DNA from: Rhodanobacter glycinis
Lineage (GTDB): Bacteria > Pseudomonadota > Gammaproteobacteria > Xanthomonadales > Rhodanobacteraceae
Reading direction: 5' to 3'
Assembly: GCF_006438785.1 (NCBI RefSeq)
Contig: NZ_RCZB01000001.1
Span: 1 to 64,000, forward strand
DNA length: 64,000 nt
Part shown: piece by piece, positions 1-7,009 of the stretch
Position numbering within the stretch: position 1 is the first letter of the stretch
How the letters are laid out: every line of letters starts with the position of its first letter
Notes under the pieces: model-generated
Database searches by the model: none
What the model was told of the DNA's origin: nothing
What the model saw: only the letters and a program-made list of their open reading frames with translations
Position numbers and translations under genes: made by a program

Positions 1-243
1 GGCTTCTTGCAGATCCTTCAGCTGCCGCTCGTACTGCTCGCGCACGTCCTCGGGCTTGGCACGAAGGGCGTTTTCCATGCCCCGCTTGCCATCCTCGACC
101 CAGCTCTCGATCTCCGACGGCGGCAGGTCGAACTGACGACTCGCCTCCGATAGCGTGGTCTTGCCCTGGATAATTTCCAGCACCAGCGCCGACTTCCGTC
201 GCGCTGTCCAGCGTTTGATCTCTTCGTCCATTACTGCGCTCAT
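1..243 (-). CDS. IS3-family transposase OrfA (helix-turn-helix), 3' end off window
   Basis: The visible 81 codons encode MSAVMDEEIKRWTARRKSAL and onward, then a LPPSEIESWVEDGKRGMENA-type stretch. I recognise this as the small HTH protein (DUF1153-like OrfA) of a group of IS3-family elements, which binds the IS ends and is made with OrfB by programmed frameshifting. A GAGGAG Shine-Dalgarno lies 8 nt before the ATG. A second in-frame ATG is four codons downstream. The C-terminus and all of OrfB are outside the window, so integrity of the element is unknown. Confidence 0.75.
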   Translation of the reverse strand, partial: MSAVMDEEIKRWTARRKSALVLEIIQGKTTLSEASRQFDLPPSEIESWVEDGKRGMENALRAKPEDVREQYERQLKDLQEA

Positions 244-296
244 CTGTGTCTCCTCGGAAAGGTAACACCTGAGCAGGAATTCACTGGGTCATTACA
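1..296 (-). mobile_element. End of an IS3-family insertion sequence (partial)
   Basis: The window begins inside an insertion sequence whose upstream end lies here. The orfA start is at 243 and about 50 bp of non-coding end sequence follow. Read on the minus strand, the probable tip begins TGTAATGACCCAGTG near 296, which fits the TG...CA ends of the IS3 family. The exact tip (290-296) and the target duplication cannot be settled because the other end is outside the window. Confidence 0.55.
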
Positions 297-469
297 TTTG
301 CCTGGAGGCGAACCAAGCCGTTGCCCCGCATCTTGGTCTACCAGGCTCTCGGCTGACGGTTTTGAGCGGCATGTCGGCTTTAGAATCCGGGCGTCATCGT
401 GACTGCTGGCGCAGACAGACTGCGCAGCATTGGCTTCGGCGGCGTGAAGCATCCAGAGGAGTACAGCCA

Positions 470-886
470 GTGCAAAACCGTGCTGCCGCAACGATCGGCG
501 TTGATCATGTGGGACTCACCGTGGCCGACCTGGAACGATCGCGTCGCTTCTTTGTGGAGTGTCTGGGCTGGCAGGTGGTGGGAGAGAAGCCGGAGTACCC
601 GGCCGTGTTCGTTTCTGACGGCGTGACACGGGTGACCTTGTGGCAGGTGGTGGCGTCTGGTGGACATGTTGCCTTCGATCGACGCAAGAACGTGGGACTG
701 CATCACCTGGCGCTGAAGGTCGCCAACCTGACGGCACTCGCGGATCTCCATGCTCGAGTATCGGCGTGGCCGGATGTAGTGGTGGAATTTGCCCCCGAGC
801 TCGTAGGCAACGGTCCGAGAGTGCACTGCATGCTGCGTGAGCCAGGCGGCGTTCGCATCGAATTGGTTTGCACGCCGGCGGATTGA
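470..886 (+). CDS. VOC (glyoxalase/bleomycin resistance fold) family protein
   Basis: A single vicinal-oxygen-chelate domain of 138 aa. The N-terminus has the typical IGVDHVGLTVADLERSRRFF strand-helix and the C-terminus ends REPGGVRIELV. Histidines in the DHVGL and LHHLALKV segments and the Glu in VRIEL are in the usual metal-ligand positions. The GTG start is chosen because GAGGAG lies 8 nt upstream (456-461); an ATG at 362 would add an atypical Arg-rich extension. VOC enzymes include glyoxalases, dioxygenases and drug-binding proteins, and nothing here fixes the substrate. It sits between the IS end and the nitronate monooxygenase cluster. Confidence 0.75.
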   Translation: MQNRAAATIGVDHVGLTVADLERSRRFFVECLGWQVVGEKPEYPAVFVSDGVTRVTLWQVVASGGHVAFDRRKNVGLHHLALKVANLTALADLHARVSAWPDVVVEFAPELVGNGPRVHCMLREPGGVRIELVCTPAD

Positions 887-1360
887 CGCGGGTTGAGCGC
901 GGAGGACTGTTGCGTAGCCACGCTCCATCGAGTTTCTCACCACAGCCGTCATTCTTCCGAACGGCGGAAGGCTGAATGTCGAGCGGTGTGGCTGCGCCTC
1001 GGCCGGCATCCGTTTACAGTGGCGTCCACTTCCACCAAAGGCGAGTGGCCACTGCAACGGCCCGGCGAGTGCGGCAACCAACCCTGGCGATGCAAGGGCC
1101 TTCCTGAGCAGCGCGGCGAGCTCCGGTCTTGGTCGACCTTTTCCGGCGCTGCGTTCGCCGAGTCGCTTTGCCGATGACGATGCGTTGTTCGATCCCGTTC
1201 GCAAGATGCACGAGGCGAAGAACGAGCGGGAGGCCGGCAACACACTGGGTCTGGCGCGCGGGTGTCTGGCCGAACCGGACGAGCAGATCATCACCTGCGA
1301 GCCGGCCAGTCGGTCGGCCAACTTTCCAAACCCGACTTCCTTGCCGAAGGAGAGCTGATC
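887..1360 (+). other. 474-bp gap with a possible gene remnant
   Basis: No intact gene is recognised. One plus-strand frame stays open to a stop at 1356-1358. Its last ~60 codons (from about 1173) have strongly GC-biased third positions and read like real protein (ADDDALFDPVRKMHEAKNER, then a C-terminal NFPNPTSLPKES), but no convincing start or RBS was found. It may be the 3' remnant of a deleted gene. The final bases (AAGGAG, 1347-1352) serve as the ribosome-binding site of the next gene. Confidence 0.3.
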
Positions 1361-2440
1361 ATGGCGACGCATGACAACCCGAAGTTGCCCGACCTGCTGG
1401 GTATCCGCGTTCCGATCATCCAGGCGCCGATGGCGGGAATATCGCCGCCGTCCATGGCCGCCGCGGTGGCCGAAAGTGGCGGCCTGGGCTCGCTGGGCTT
1501 CGGCGCGATGACTGCAGCCGAGGCGCGGAAGGCGATCCAGCAGTTTCGTGCGCTGAGCGCCGGGCCGCTCAATACAAATGTCTTTGTGCACCGGTCTGCA
1601 CACGCAGATCGGGCCAGGGAGACCGCCTGGCTGGGGCTCCTGCGGCAGCAGTTCGAACGGTTGGGAGCCAGCGCGCCCGCACAGCTGCAGGAACCTTACC
1701 GCTCGTTTCTGGTGGACGACGACATGCTGGGCATGCTGGTCGAGGAGAAGCCCACCGTCGTGAGTTTCCATTTCGGCCTGCCGCATCGGCATCAGATCGA
1801 CGCACTGCACGACGCCGGCATCGTCCTGCTGGCGACGGCGACGAACCTCGCGGAGGCCGCGGCGATCGAGGCAGCCGGCATCGACGCGATCGTGGCCCAG
1901 GGCTACGAGGCCGGCGGGCATCGAGGCATGTTCGATCCAGACATCGAGGACAGTCGCCTGGGCACCCTTGCCTTGACGCGGATGCTGGCGCGAACCGCAA
2001 ACGTACCGGTGATCGCCGCTGGCGGAATCATGGACGGTGCCGGCATCGCTGCGGCTCTGGCGCTGGGGGCCAGCGCCGCGCAGTTGGGGACGGCGTTCAT
2101 CGCCACAGACGAGTCGCTGGCGGATGCCGGCTATCGCGAGCGCCTGTTCAGCGATGCGGCCCACCACACCACGATGACGCGGGTGATTTCCGGACGTCCG
2201 GCGCGAAGTCTCGAACGTGCATTCACGCACTGGGGCGCCGGCGTGCCTGACGGCAGCGTGCCCGATTACCCGATCGCCTACGACGCCGGCAAGGCGCTGA
2301 ATCGGGCCGGCAAGGCCGCCGGCCAGACCGGCTACGGCGCGCATTGGGCCGGGCAGGGCGCACCGCTGGCACGTGCACTTTCCACCCGTGCGTTGATGCA
2401 GGCGCTGGATGCCGAGCTGGCCGAGGCTTTGAAGTGCTGA
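1361..2440 (+). CDS. Nitronate monooxygenase (class I, FMN-dependent)
   Basis: A 359-aa TIM-barrel flavoenzyme that oxidises alkyl nitronates, such as the toxin propionate-3-nitronate, to carbonyl compounds plus nitrite/nitrate. Seen: PIIQAPMAGI near residues 18-27, the AESGGLGSLG phosphate-binding loop (about 38-47), AQGYEAGGHRG with His187, PVIAAGGI, and a GTAFIATDES segment. These match the class I bacterial enzymes. The start is the ATG with AAGGAG 8 nt upstream; a longer frame from 1262 lacks an RBS. It is first in a plus-strand run with two tautomerases and a LysR gene. 2-nitropropane dioxygenase is an older name for the same family. Confidence 0.85.
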   Translation: MATHDNPKLPDLLGIRVPIIQAPMAGISPPSMAAAVAESGGLGSLGFGAMTAAEARKAIQQFRALSAGPLNTNVFVHRSAHADRARETAWLGLLRQQFERLGASAPAQLQEPYRSFLVDDDMLGMLVEEKPTVVSFHFGLPHRHQIDALHDAGIVLLATATNLAEAAAIEAAGIDAIVAQGYEAGGHRGMFDPDIEDSRLGTLALTRMLARTANVPVIAAGGIMDGAGIAAALALGASAAQLGTAFIATDESLADAGYRERLFSDAAHHTTMTRVISGRPARSLERAFTHWGAGVPDGSVPDYPIAYDAGKALNRAGKAAGQTGYGAHWAGQGAPLARALSTRALMQALDAELAEALKC

Positions 2441-2588
2441 ACGACGCCCCGCGTGGTGAGGCGAGCGTGGATCACCCGGTGCCATGCCCGCGCATGCGGA
2501 GCTGGCGCCGCGCCTTGCACGATATACCGATGGGCGCCGTCGCCACCAGTCAAGTAACACCGGCCCATATCATCCGAAGGAGACCCTG

Positions 2589-2795
2589 ATGGCCATCGTC
2601 ACGATAAACATGCGCAACGGTCGAACCGACGAGCAGAAGCGGCGGTTTGCGTCATCGTTGCTGGATGTGATCAGCAGCGCGACCGGCGAGCCGCGCGGGA
2701 ACGTCTTCCTTGTCATCCAGGAAAGTCGCGGAATCGACTTTGTGGAAGACGACCGTCACCTGCCGGATTTTGGTGCTCCCGCAGCCGAATTCTGA
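2589..2795 (+). CDS. CaaD alpha-subunit-like tautomerase protein lacking Pro1
   Basis: A 68-aa 4-oxalocrotonate tautomerase (4-OT) superfamily protein. The mature N-terminus would be Ala, not the catalytic Pro1. The segments MRNGRTDEQKRR, ISSATGEPRGNVF and HLPDF closely match what I remember of the alpha subunit of trans-3-chloroacrylic acid dehalogenase. Counting from the residue after Met, Arg8, Arg11 and Glu52 are all present; these are the alpha-subunit catalytic residues of CaaD. The next gene, 27 bp on, resembles the beta subunit. AAGGAG lies 6 nt before the ATG. The likely role is a non-Pro subunit of a heterohexamer; the true substrate is unknown. Confidence 0.72.
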   Translation: MAIVTINMRNGRTDEQKRRFASSLLDVISSATGEPRGNVFLVIQESRGIDFVEDDRHLPDFGAPAAEF

Positions 2796-2822
2796 TCCAC
2801 CACGTTTGCGGAGGAGTTCCTC

Positions 2823-3017
2823 ATGCCATTGATCCAATGTCATATCAAGCGCGGACTGTCGCCGAAACAGAAGCACAAGCTCATGCAGGACCTCACCGAG
2901 GCCACTCGCGCGACACTGGGTGCCGATCCGAAGTTCGTCACCGTGGTCATCCACGAGCATGACGCGTCGAACCTCAAGGAGATCGACTACGCGCCGCCCG
3001 GTTCGCCCCGAAGCTAG
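2823..3017 (+). CDS. CaaD beta-subunit-like 4-OT family tautomerase
   Basis: A 64-aa protein beginning Met-Pro, so the processed chain exposes the catalytic Pro1. PLIQCHIKRGLS, LGADPKFVTVVIHEH and the surrounding spacing resemble the beta subunit of trans-3-chloroacrylic acid dehalogenase, in which beta-Pro1 acts together with alpha Arg8/Arg11/Glu52. GGAGGAG precedes the ATG by 6 nt, a very strong site. It follows the alpha-like gene by 27 bp, so the two are probably made together in equal amounts. A simple homohexameric tautomerase is the alternative reading. Confidence 0.75.
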   Translation: MPLIQCHIKRGLSPKQKHKLMQDLTEATRATLGADPKFVTVVIHEHDASNLKEIDYAPPGSPRS

Positions 3018-3122
3018 CGCGCAAGCACGCATCCATGGCGGGTCGCTTTGCCTGGGTGGGCCGTTATCCTGGGCGGCCTCCAACCCATCGCGCCAGTGCG
3101 CTATCGACGTGATCGCCGGCCT

Positions 3123-3141
3123 GGTGGTCAAATTGGCCACC
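3123..3141. promoter_or_regulatory. Imperfect palindrome upstream of the LysR gene
   Basis: GGTGGTCAAATTGGCCACC is a 19-bp near-palindrome with three non-pairing positions including the centre. It ends 39 nt before the LysR start codon, in the 163-bp gap after the tautomerase pair. An autoregulatory LysR site is possible, but no clear -10/-35 pair was recognised around it. Confidence 0.25.
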
Positions 3142-3180
3142 GGCATTTACCGTCGACTGCAGATCTGCGAGGCACGCGCT

Positions 3181-4152
3181 ATGGATCGTCTGGACGCCAT
3201 GAAAGTCTTCATCGCGGCGCTCGATGAAGGCAGCCTTGCCGGCGCCAGTCGCAAGACCGGCCGCTCCGCTGCCGCAGTGAGCCGGGCCATCGCTTTTCTG
3301 GAAGATCGTGTGGGCGTGCCGTTGCTGCACCGGACGACACGGTCAATCAAGTTGAGCGAGGCAGGAGAGCGCTATGCGCTGTCCTGCAGGAAGATTCTCG
3401 CCGATCTGGAAGAAGCGGATCGGCAAGCGGCGGGCGAGCGGTCGGTGCCGCGCGGCACGCTGACCATCACCTCGACCGTGTTCGCCGGGGTGGAGATCCT
3501 GCGGCCTATCGTGGACGCCTTCATGGATGAATACCCGACAGTCACCGTGCGGATGCACATGCTGGAACGCCCGGTAAACTTGATCGACGAAGGCATGGAT
3601 CTGGCCCTGCGCATTACGCATCTGGCCGATTCCACGCTTGTCGCGCATCGCATTGGTGAAGTTCGTCGAGTTGTCGTGGCGTCGCCACGCTATCTGGCAA
3701 CGCACCCGCGGATCGTGGAGCCTGCCGATCTGGCAAAGCATCGGATCATCGCTCTGGCGCATTCGGGTCCGGATTCATGGAGCTTCCCCGCGCTGGAGGG
3801 GACCTCGGTCCCCCGTTCCATTTCATTCACGCCACGGCTGGTGATCAACAGCGTAAAGGCCTCGGTTGCGTCGGCAGTCGAGGGTCATGGCGTGACGCGC
3901 TTGCTCTCCTATCACGTGGCCCGGGAGGTCGATCAGGGATTGCTGAGCATCGTGCTTGCCGAAGCGGAACCTGCGCCCATTCCCGTCAATCTGGTGTCGC
4001 CGTATGGCCGTCTTTCCGTGCCGAAGGTGCGCGCCTTCGTGGACTTCGCGCTACCGCGTCTGCGCTCGCATTTCGCCGGTCTGGTGAAGCATTCCGGGCC
4101 GCCTGTCGAACGGCCGATTCCCTCGCGGCGTGGAAGGATGTCTGCCGGATAG
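3181..4152 (+). CDS. LysR-family transcriptional regulator
   Basis: 323 aa. The N-terminal winged HTH (about residues 1-60) has the LysR pattern LDAMKVFIAALDEGSLAGAS, then AVSRAIAFLEDRVGVPLLHRTTRSIKLSEAG. The rest is a periplasmic-binding-protein-like effector domain (about 90-300). The first Met of the HTH (ATGGATCGT) is chosen; the open frame continues upstream to 2920 but would overlap the tautomerase gene and add no recognisable domain. It lies between the nitronate monooxygenase/tautomerase genes and the SDR/tautomerase/MFS genes, all on the same strand, so it is the likely local regulator. The effector is unknown. Confidence 0.88.
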   Translation: MDRLDAMKVFIAALDEGSLAGASRKTGRSAAAVSRAIAFLEDRVGVPLLHRTTRSIKLSEAGERYALSCRKILADLEEADRQAAGERSVPRGTLTITSTVFAGVEILRPIVDAFMDEYPTVTVRMHMLERPVNLIDEGMDLALRITHLADSTLVAHRIGEVRRVVVASPRYLATHPRIVEPADLAKHRIIALAHSGPDSWSFPALEGTSVPRSISFTPRLVINSVKASVASAVEGHGVTRLLSYHVAREVDQGLLSIVLAEAEPAPIPVNLVSPYGRLSVPKVRAFVDFALPRLRSHFAGLVKHSGPPVERPIPSRRGRMSAG

Positions 4153-4258
4153 CAGGGATTCGCTAATCCGCGATGCGGGCCTAGATTGTGGGCTGTCGGA
4201 ACCGCCGGACTCTTCGACGGTTCTCGCACTTCCCCCACATCTTTGAGGTATCAGCATT

Positions 4259-4969
4259 ATGAGCACCCAGCGGAAAGTAGCAGTCATTACCGGCGCATCT
4301 CAGGGCATCGGCGCAGGCCTGGTCAAGGCCTTCCTCGATCGCGATTATCGCGTGGTCGCCAACTCGCGCTCGATCCAGCCGTCGGGGAATCCCGACGTGC
4401 TGACGGTCGCCGGCGACATTTCGGATCGCGCGGTGGCCGAGCGCATCATCAAGGAAGCCATCGCCCGTTTCGGTCGCGTCGACACGCTGGTGAACAATGC
4501 CGGCATCTTCACGGCCAAGCCGTTCACCGCCTTCACCGCCGAGGACTACGCCCAGAATCTGGCCGTCAACCTCAACGGTTTCTTCCATATCACCCAGTTG
4601 GCGATCGGCGAGATGGAGAAGCAGGGCAGCGGCCACGTGGTCAGCATCACCACGACCCTGGCTGAGCACGCCATTGACGGCGTGCCGTCGGTGCTGGCCG
4701 CGCTGACCAAGGGCGGGCTGAACGCCGCCACCAAATCGCTGGCGATCGAATACGCCAAGCGCGGCATCCGCGTCAATGCGGTGGCGCCGGGCGTGATCAA
4801 GACCCCGATGCACGGGCCGGAGAGCTACGGCGCACTCGCCTCGCTGCATCCGGTTGGCCGCATGGGCGAGATCAGCGACATCGTCGGTGGCGTGCTGTAC
4901 CTGGAGTCCGCCGGTTTCGTGACGGGCGAGATCCTGCACGTCGATGGTGGCCAGAGCGCCGGTCACTGA
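4259..4969 (+). CDS. SDR-family oxidoreductase with Ala at the catalytic Tyr position
   Basis: A 236-aa Rossmann-fold short-chain dehydrogenase. TGASQGIG at 11-18 binds the cofactor, NNAG is at 79-82, Ser129 is in the usual place and Lys151 is present (ALTKGG). The residue four before that Lys, normally Tyr, is Ala147. RVNAVAPGVIKTPM and the C-terminal GEILHVDGGQ are typical. Some close relatives I recall share the VPSVLAALTKGG sequence, so this is probably a subfamily trait and not a sequencing error. GAGG lies upstream of the ATG. The substrate is unknown. It is followed 51 bp later by a tautomerase. Confidence 0.82.
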   Translation: MSTQRKVAVITGASQGIGAGLVKAFLDRDYRVVANSRSIQPSGNPDVLTVAGDISDRAVAERIIKEAIARFGRVDTLVNNAGIFTAKPFTAFTAEDYAQNLAVNLNGFFHITQLAIGEMEKQGSGHVVSITTTLAEHAIDGVPSVLAALTKGGLNAATKSLAIEYAKRGIRVNAVAPGVIKTPMHGPESYGALASLHPVGRMGEISDIVGGVLYLESAGFVTGEILHVDGGQSAGH

Positions 4970-5020
4970 CACTTCCCCGGGCGGGCTCGCCGCTCGCCCG
5001 ATCTACCGAGGAACACAGCC

Positions 5021-5257
5021 ATGCCCATGGTCACCATCCAGATCACACGCGAGGGTTCCACGCCTGACCGGACCGCGGCGACGGCCGAGGAAAAGGCGGC
5101 GCTCATCAAGGGAGCCAGCCAACTGCTGCTGGACGTGCTCAACAAGCCGCTCGACGCGACCTTTGTCGTGATCGAGGAAGTCGAGATGGAGAACTGGGGA
5201 TGGGGTGGACTGCCCGTCGCCGAGCTCCGCAAAAAGCGCCAGACCAACCCGAAATAG
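5021..5257 (+). CDS. 4-OT-superfamily tautomerase, Pro1 present
   Basis: A 78-aa protein beginning Met-Pro-Met-Val-Thr, with the beta-alpha-beta layout of 4-oxalocrotonate tautomerase relatives and a VVIEEVEMENWGWGG segment near residues 50-65. It belongs to the group of small bacterial tautomerases of unassigned substrate and differs clearly from the CaaD-like pair at 2.6-3.0 kb. GAGGA precedes the ATG. Its position directly after the SDR suggests the two act on one metabolite, for example keto-enol isomerisation before or after reduction; this is inference. Confidence 0.8.
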   Translation: MPMVTIQITREGSTPDRTAATAEEKAALIKGASQLLLDVLNKPLDATFVVIEEVEMENWGWGGLPVAELRKKRQTNPK

Positions 5258-5385
5258 GTCGCGCGGCGGCTGCACGGTGAACCCGTGTGGCAGGTATCTC
5301 GCGCGCGCCAGTCAGGCCACCGGCCGTGCGCTCTGCCACGGCCCGGTGGGACGCGGCGCGGCGCGCGCAAAGTGAGGCAATGAAA

Positions 5386-6663
5386 ATGCCGATGCAAGCG
5401 AACCCGGGCATCTACCGGTTGGGTCGCGAGGCGAGCCGGTTGAGTTATGCAGAACGCAACTCACCGTACTGGCGGCGTAATCTGATCGTCTGCGTGTTCG
5501 GTTCCTTCACCACGCTGGTGAGCCTGAGCATGCTGCTGCCGTTCCTGCCGCTGTATGTGCAGCAGCTGGGTGTTACCTCGTCGTCCGCCATCATCCAGTG
5601 GTCCGGCGTGGCGTTCGGCGCGACCTTCGTCGGTACGGCCGTTACTGCGCCACTCTGGGGGCATCTGGCCGACCGTTTCGGGCGCAAGCCGATGCTGGTC
5701 CGCGCCGCCATCGGCATGGCGGTGGTGATGTCGTTGATAGGAGTTGCGCACACTGTCGTCGAACTGGTCGGGCTGCGCCTGCTCGCCGGTCTGCTCGGCG
5801 GTTATGCCTCGGCATCGATCGTGATGATCGGTACCCAGGCACCACGCGAACGTGCCGGCTGGGCGCTCGGCCTCCTGTCGACAGGCGCGCTCATGGGCAA
5901 CCTGGTCGGACCATTGGTGGGTGGGTTCCTGCCGGCATGGGTCGGGTTGCGCGGCACATTCTTCGTGGGTGGCGCGATGATCGCGGTGGCGGCGGCGGCG
6001 ACGATCTTGCTGGTGCGGGAAGATTTCGATCGTGAAGTCGACCACCCGCAACGGGCGGCTGCACAAAGCCAGGCCGCGATCGCGTCCAACCGCGCCGTGA
6101 TCGTCGCCTTGCCGTTCACCGCGATGATGGTGCTGTTCGCCAACATGTCGATCGAACCGATCATCACGGTGTACATCGGGCAGCTCGGGGTCCCCATCGA
6201 TCATCTGACGCGAGTGGCCGGCATCGTCATGGCCTCTTCGGCACTGGGCAGCATGCTGACCGCGGCGCGGCTCGGCGCACTGGCCGATCGCGTGGGCGGC
6301 TGGAAGGTCATCATCGGCTGCCTCGTGGCGACGGGCCTGGTGATGGTGCCGCAAGCGTTCGTGACGCAGTGGTGGCAACTGGCGATCCTGCGTGGGCTGA
6401 TGGGCATGACGATCGCGGGGCTGCTCCCGGCAATCGCCAAGCTGGTGCGTCAGTCGGCTGATGAAAGGCACTCCGGCAAGACGCTCGGTTACTTGCAGTC
6501 GGCTCAGTTCACCGGCCAGGTGGTCGGGCCGCTGGTCGGTGGCCAGATCGGGGCACGAGTCGGATTGCACGACGTATTTTTCGTCACCGGATCGCTGCTG
6601 ATCCTGTGTGCGGGGTTCAATGCCTGGGTTCGTTCTCGCCATGTCCCGCGCACGCCCACCTGA
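5386..6663 (+). CDS. MFS multidrug/metabolite transporter (DHA1, MdtG-like)
   Basis: A 12-helix major facilitator of about 425 aa in the inner membrane. Motif A is GHLADRFGRKPML between helices 2 and 3, followed by LRLLAGLLGG and GPLVGGFLPAWVGLRG. The halves are joined by a charged loop near the middle. GAGG (5374-5377) suits the ATG at 5386 (8 nt) better than that at 5380; the frame is open from 5287. The match is to drug-proton antiporters, so export of the compound handled by the upstream enzymes, or of their products, is plausible but unproven. Confidence 0.8.
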   Translation: MPMQANPGIYRLGREASRLSYAERNSPYWRRNLIVCVFGSFTTLVSLSMLLPFLPLYVQQLGVTSSSAIIQWSGVAFGATFVGTAVTAPLWGHLADRFGRKPMLVRAAIGMAVVMSLIGVAHTVVELVGLRLLAGLLGGYASASIVMIGTQAPRERAGWALGLLSTGALMGNLVGPLVGGFLPAWVGLRGTFFVGGAMIAVAAAATILLVREDFDREVDHPQRAAAQSQAAIASNRAVIVALPFTAMMVLFANMSIEPIITVYIGQLGVPIDHLTRVAGIVMASSALGSMLTAARLGALADRVGGWKVIIGCLVATGLVMVPQAFVTQWWQLAILRGLMGMTIAGLLPAIAKLVRQSADERHSGKTLGYLQSAQFTGQVVGPLVGGQIGARVGLHDVFFVTGSLLILCAGFNAWVRSRHVPRTPT

Positions 6664-7009
6664 TCGGGCTGTGGTGCACCCATCTCCCACTTGGCGCTGT
6701 GAGGAACTGCATGAAACATACTTGGCACCGTGGCGCCCGGCTCGTCCACGTTCTCCATCCCATCCGTGTGGAATACGGCCCTGGATCGTTCGACGGCGGC
6801 GCATTTGCATGTGCTTTGGTCTTTCACCCTTCAGGACGATAATCGAGGCTGGACACCGGTATTACCGGTTGCAACGCTGCGTGCCATTCGAGCCGTTCGG
6901 AATGGACGCCCACGGAGGCCCCCGATGACAATCCGAGCGCACAGCCGGTCGCTACTTCTGAAGGTGCCATACGCTCGGTTCTGTTTCGATTTTTCCTCGG
7001 AGATGGCTC
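6664..7009 (+). promoter_or_regulatory. 346-bp intergenic region with promoter and 15-bp palindrome
   Basis: No coding sequence is recognised between the MFS gene and the ThDP enzyme. A plausible sigma-70 promoter is TTTGGT (6815-6820), 17 nt, GATAAT (6838-6843). Just downstream lies a perfect palindrome, ACCGGTATTACCGGT (6855-6869), placed where an operator would block transcription. An imperfect CATTC...GAATG inverted pair follows at about 6884-6903. The downstream leader would be about 160 nt. No known riboswitch fold was recognised. Confidence 0.4.

Noticed and set aside
240..491. Minus-strand frame that begins like a signal peptide, ending at the IS
   Set aside because: It starts with TTG inside the VOC gene without a ribosome-binding site. 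The signal-like start is likely chance.
380..2560. Long minus-strand open frame (726 codons)
   Set aside because: It is the antisense shadow of the nitronate monooxygenase and VOC genes. The residue pattern is Arg/Gln-rich with no domain, and the plus-strand genes have clear motifs and ribosome-binding sites.
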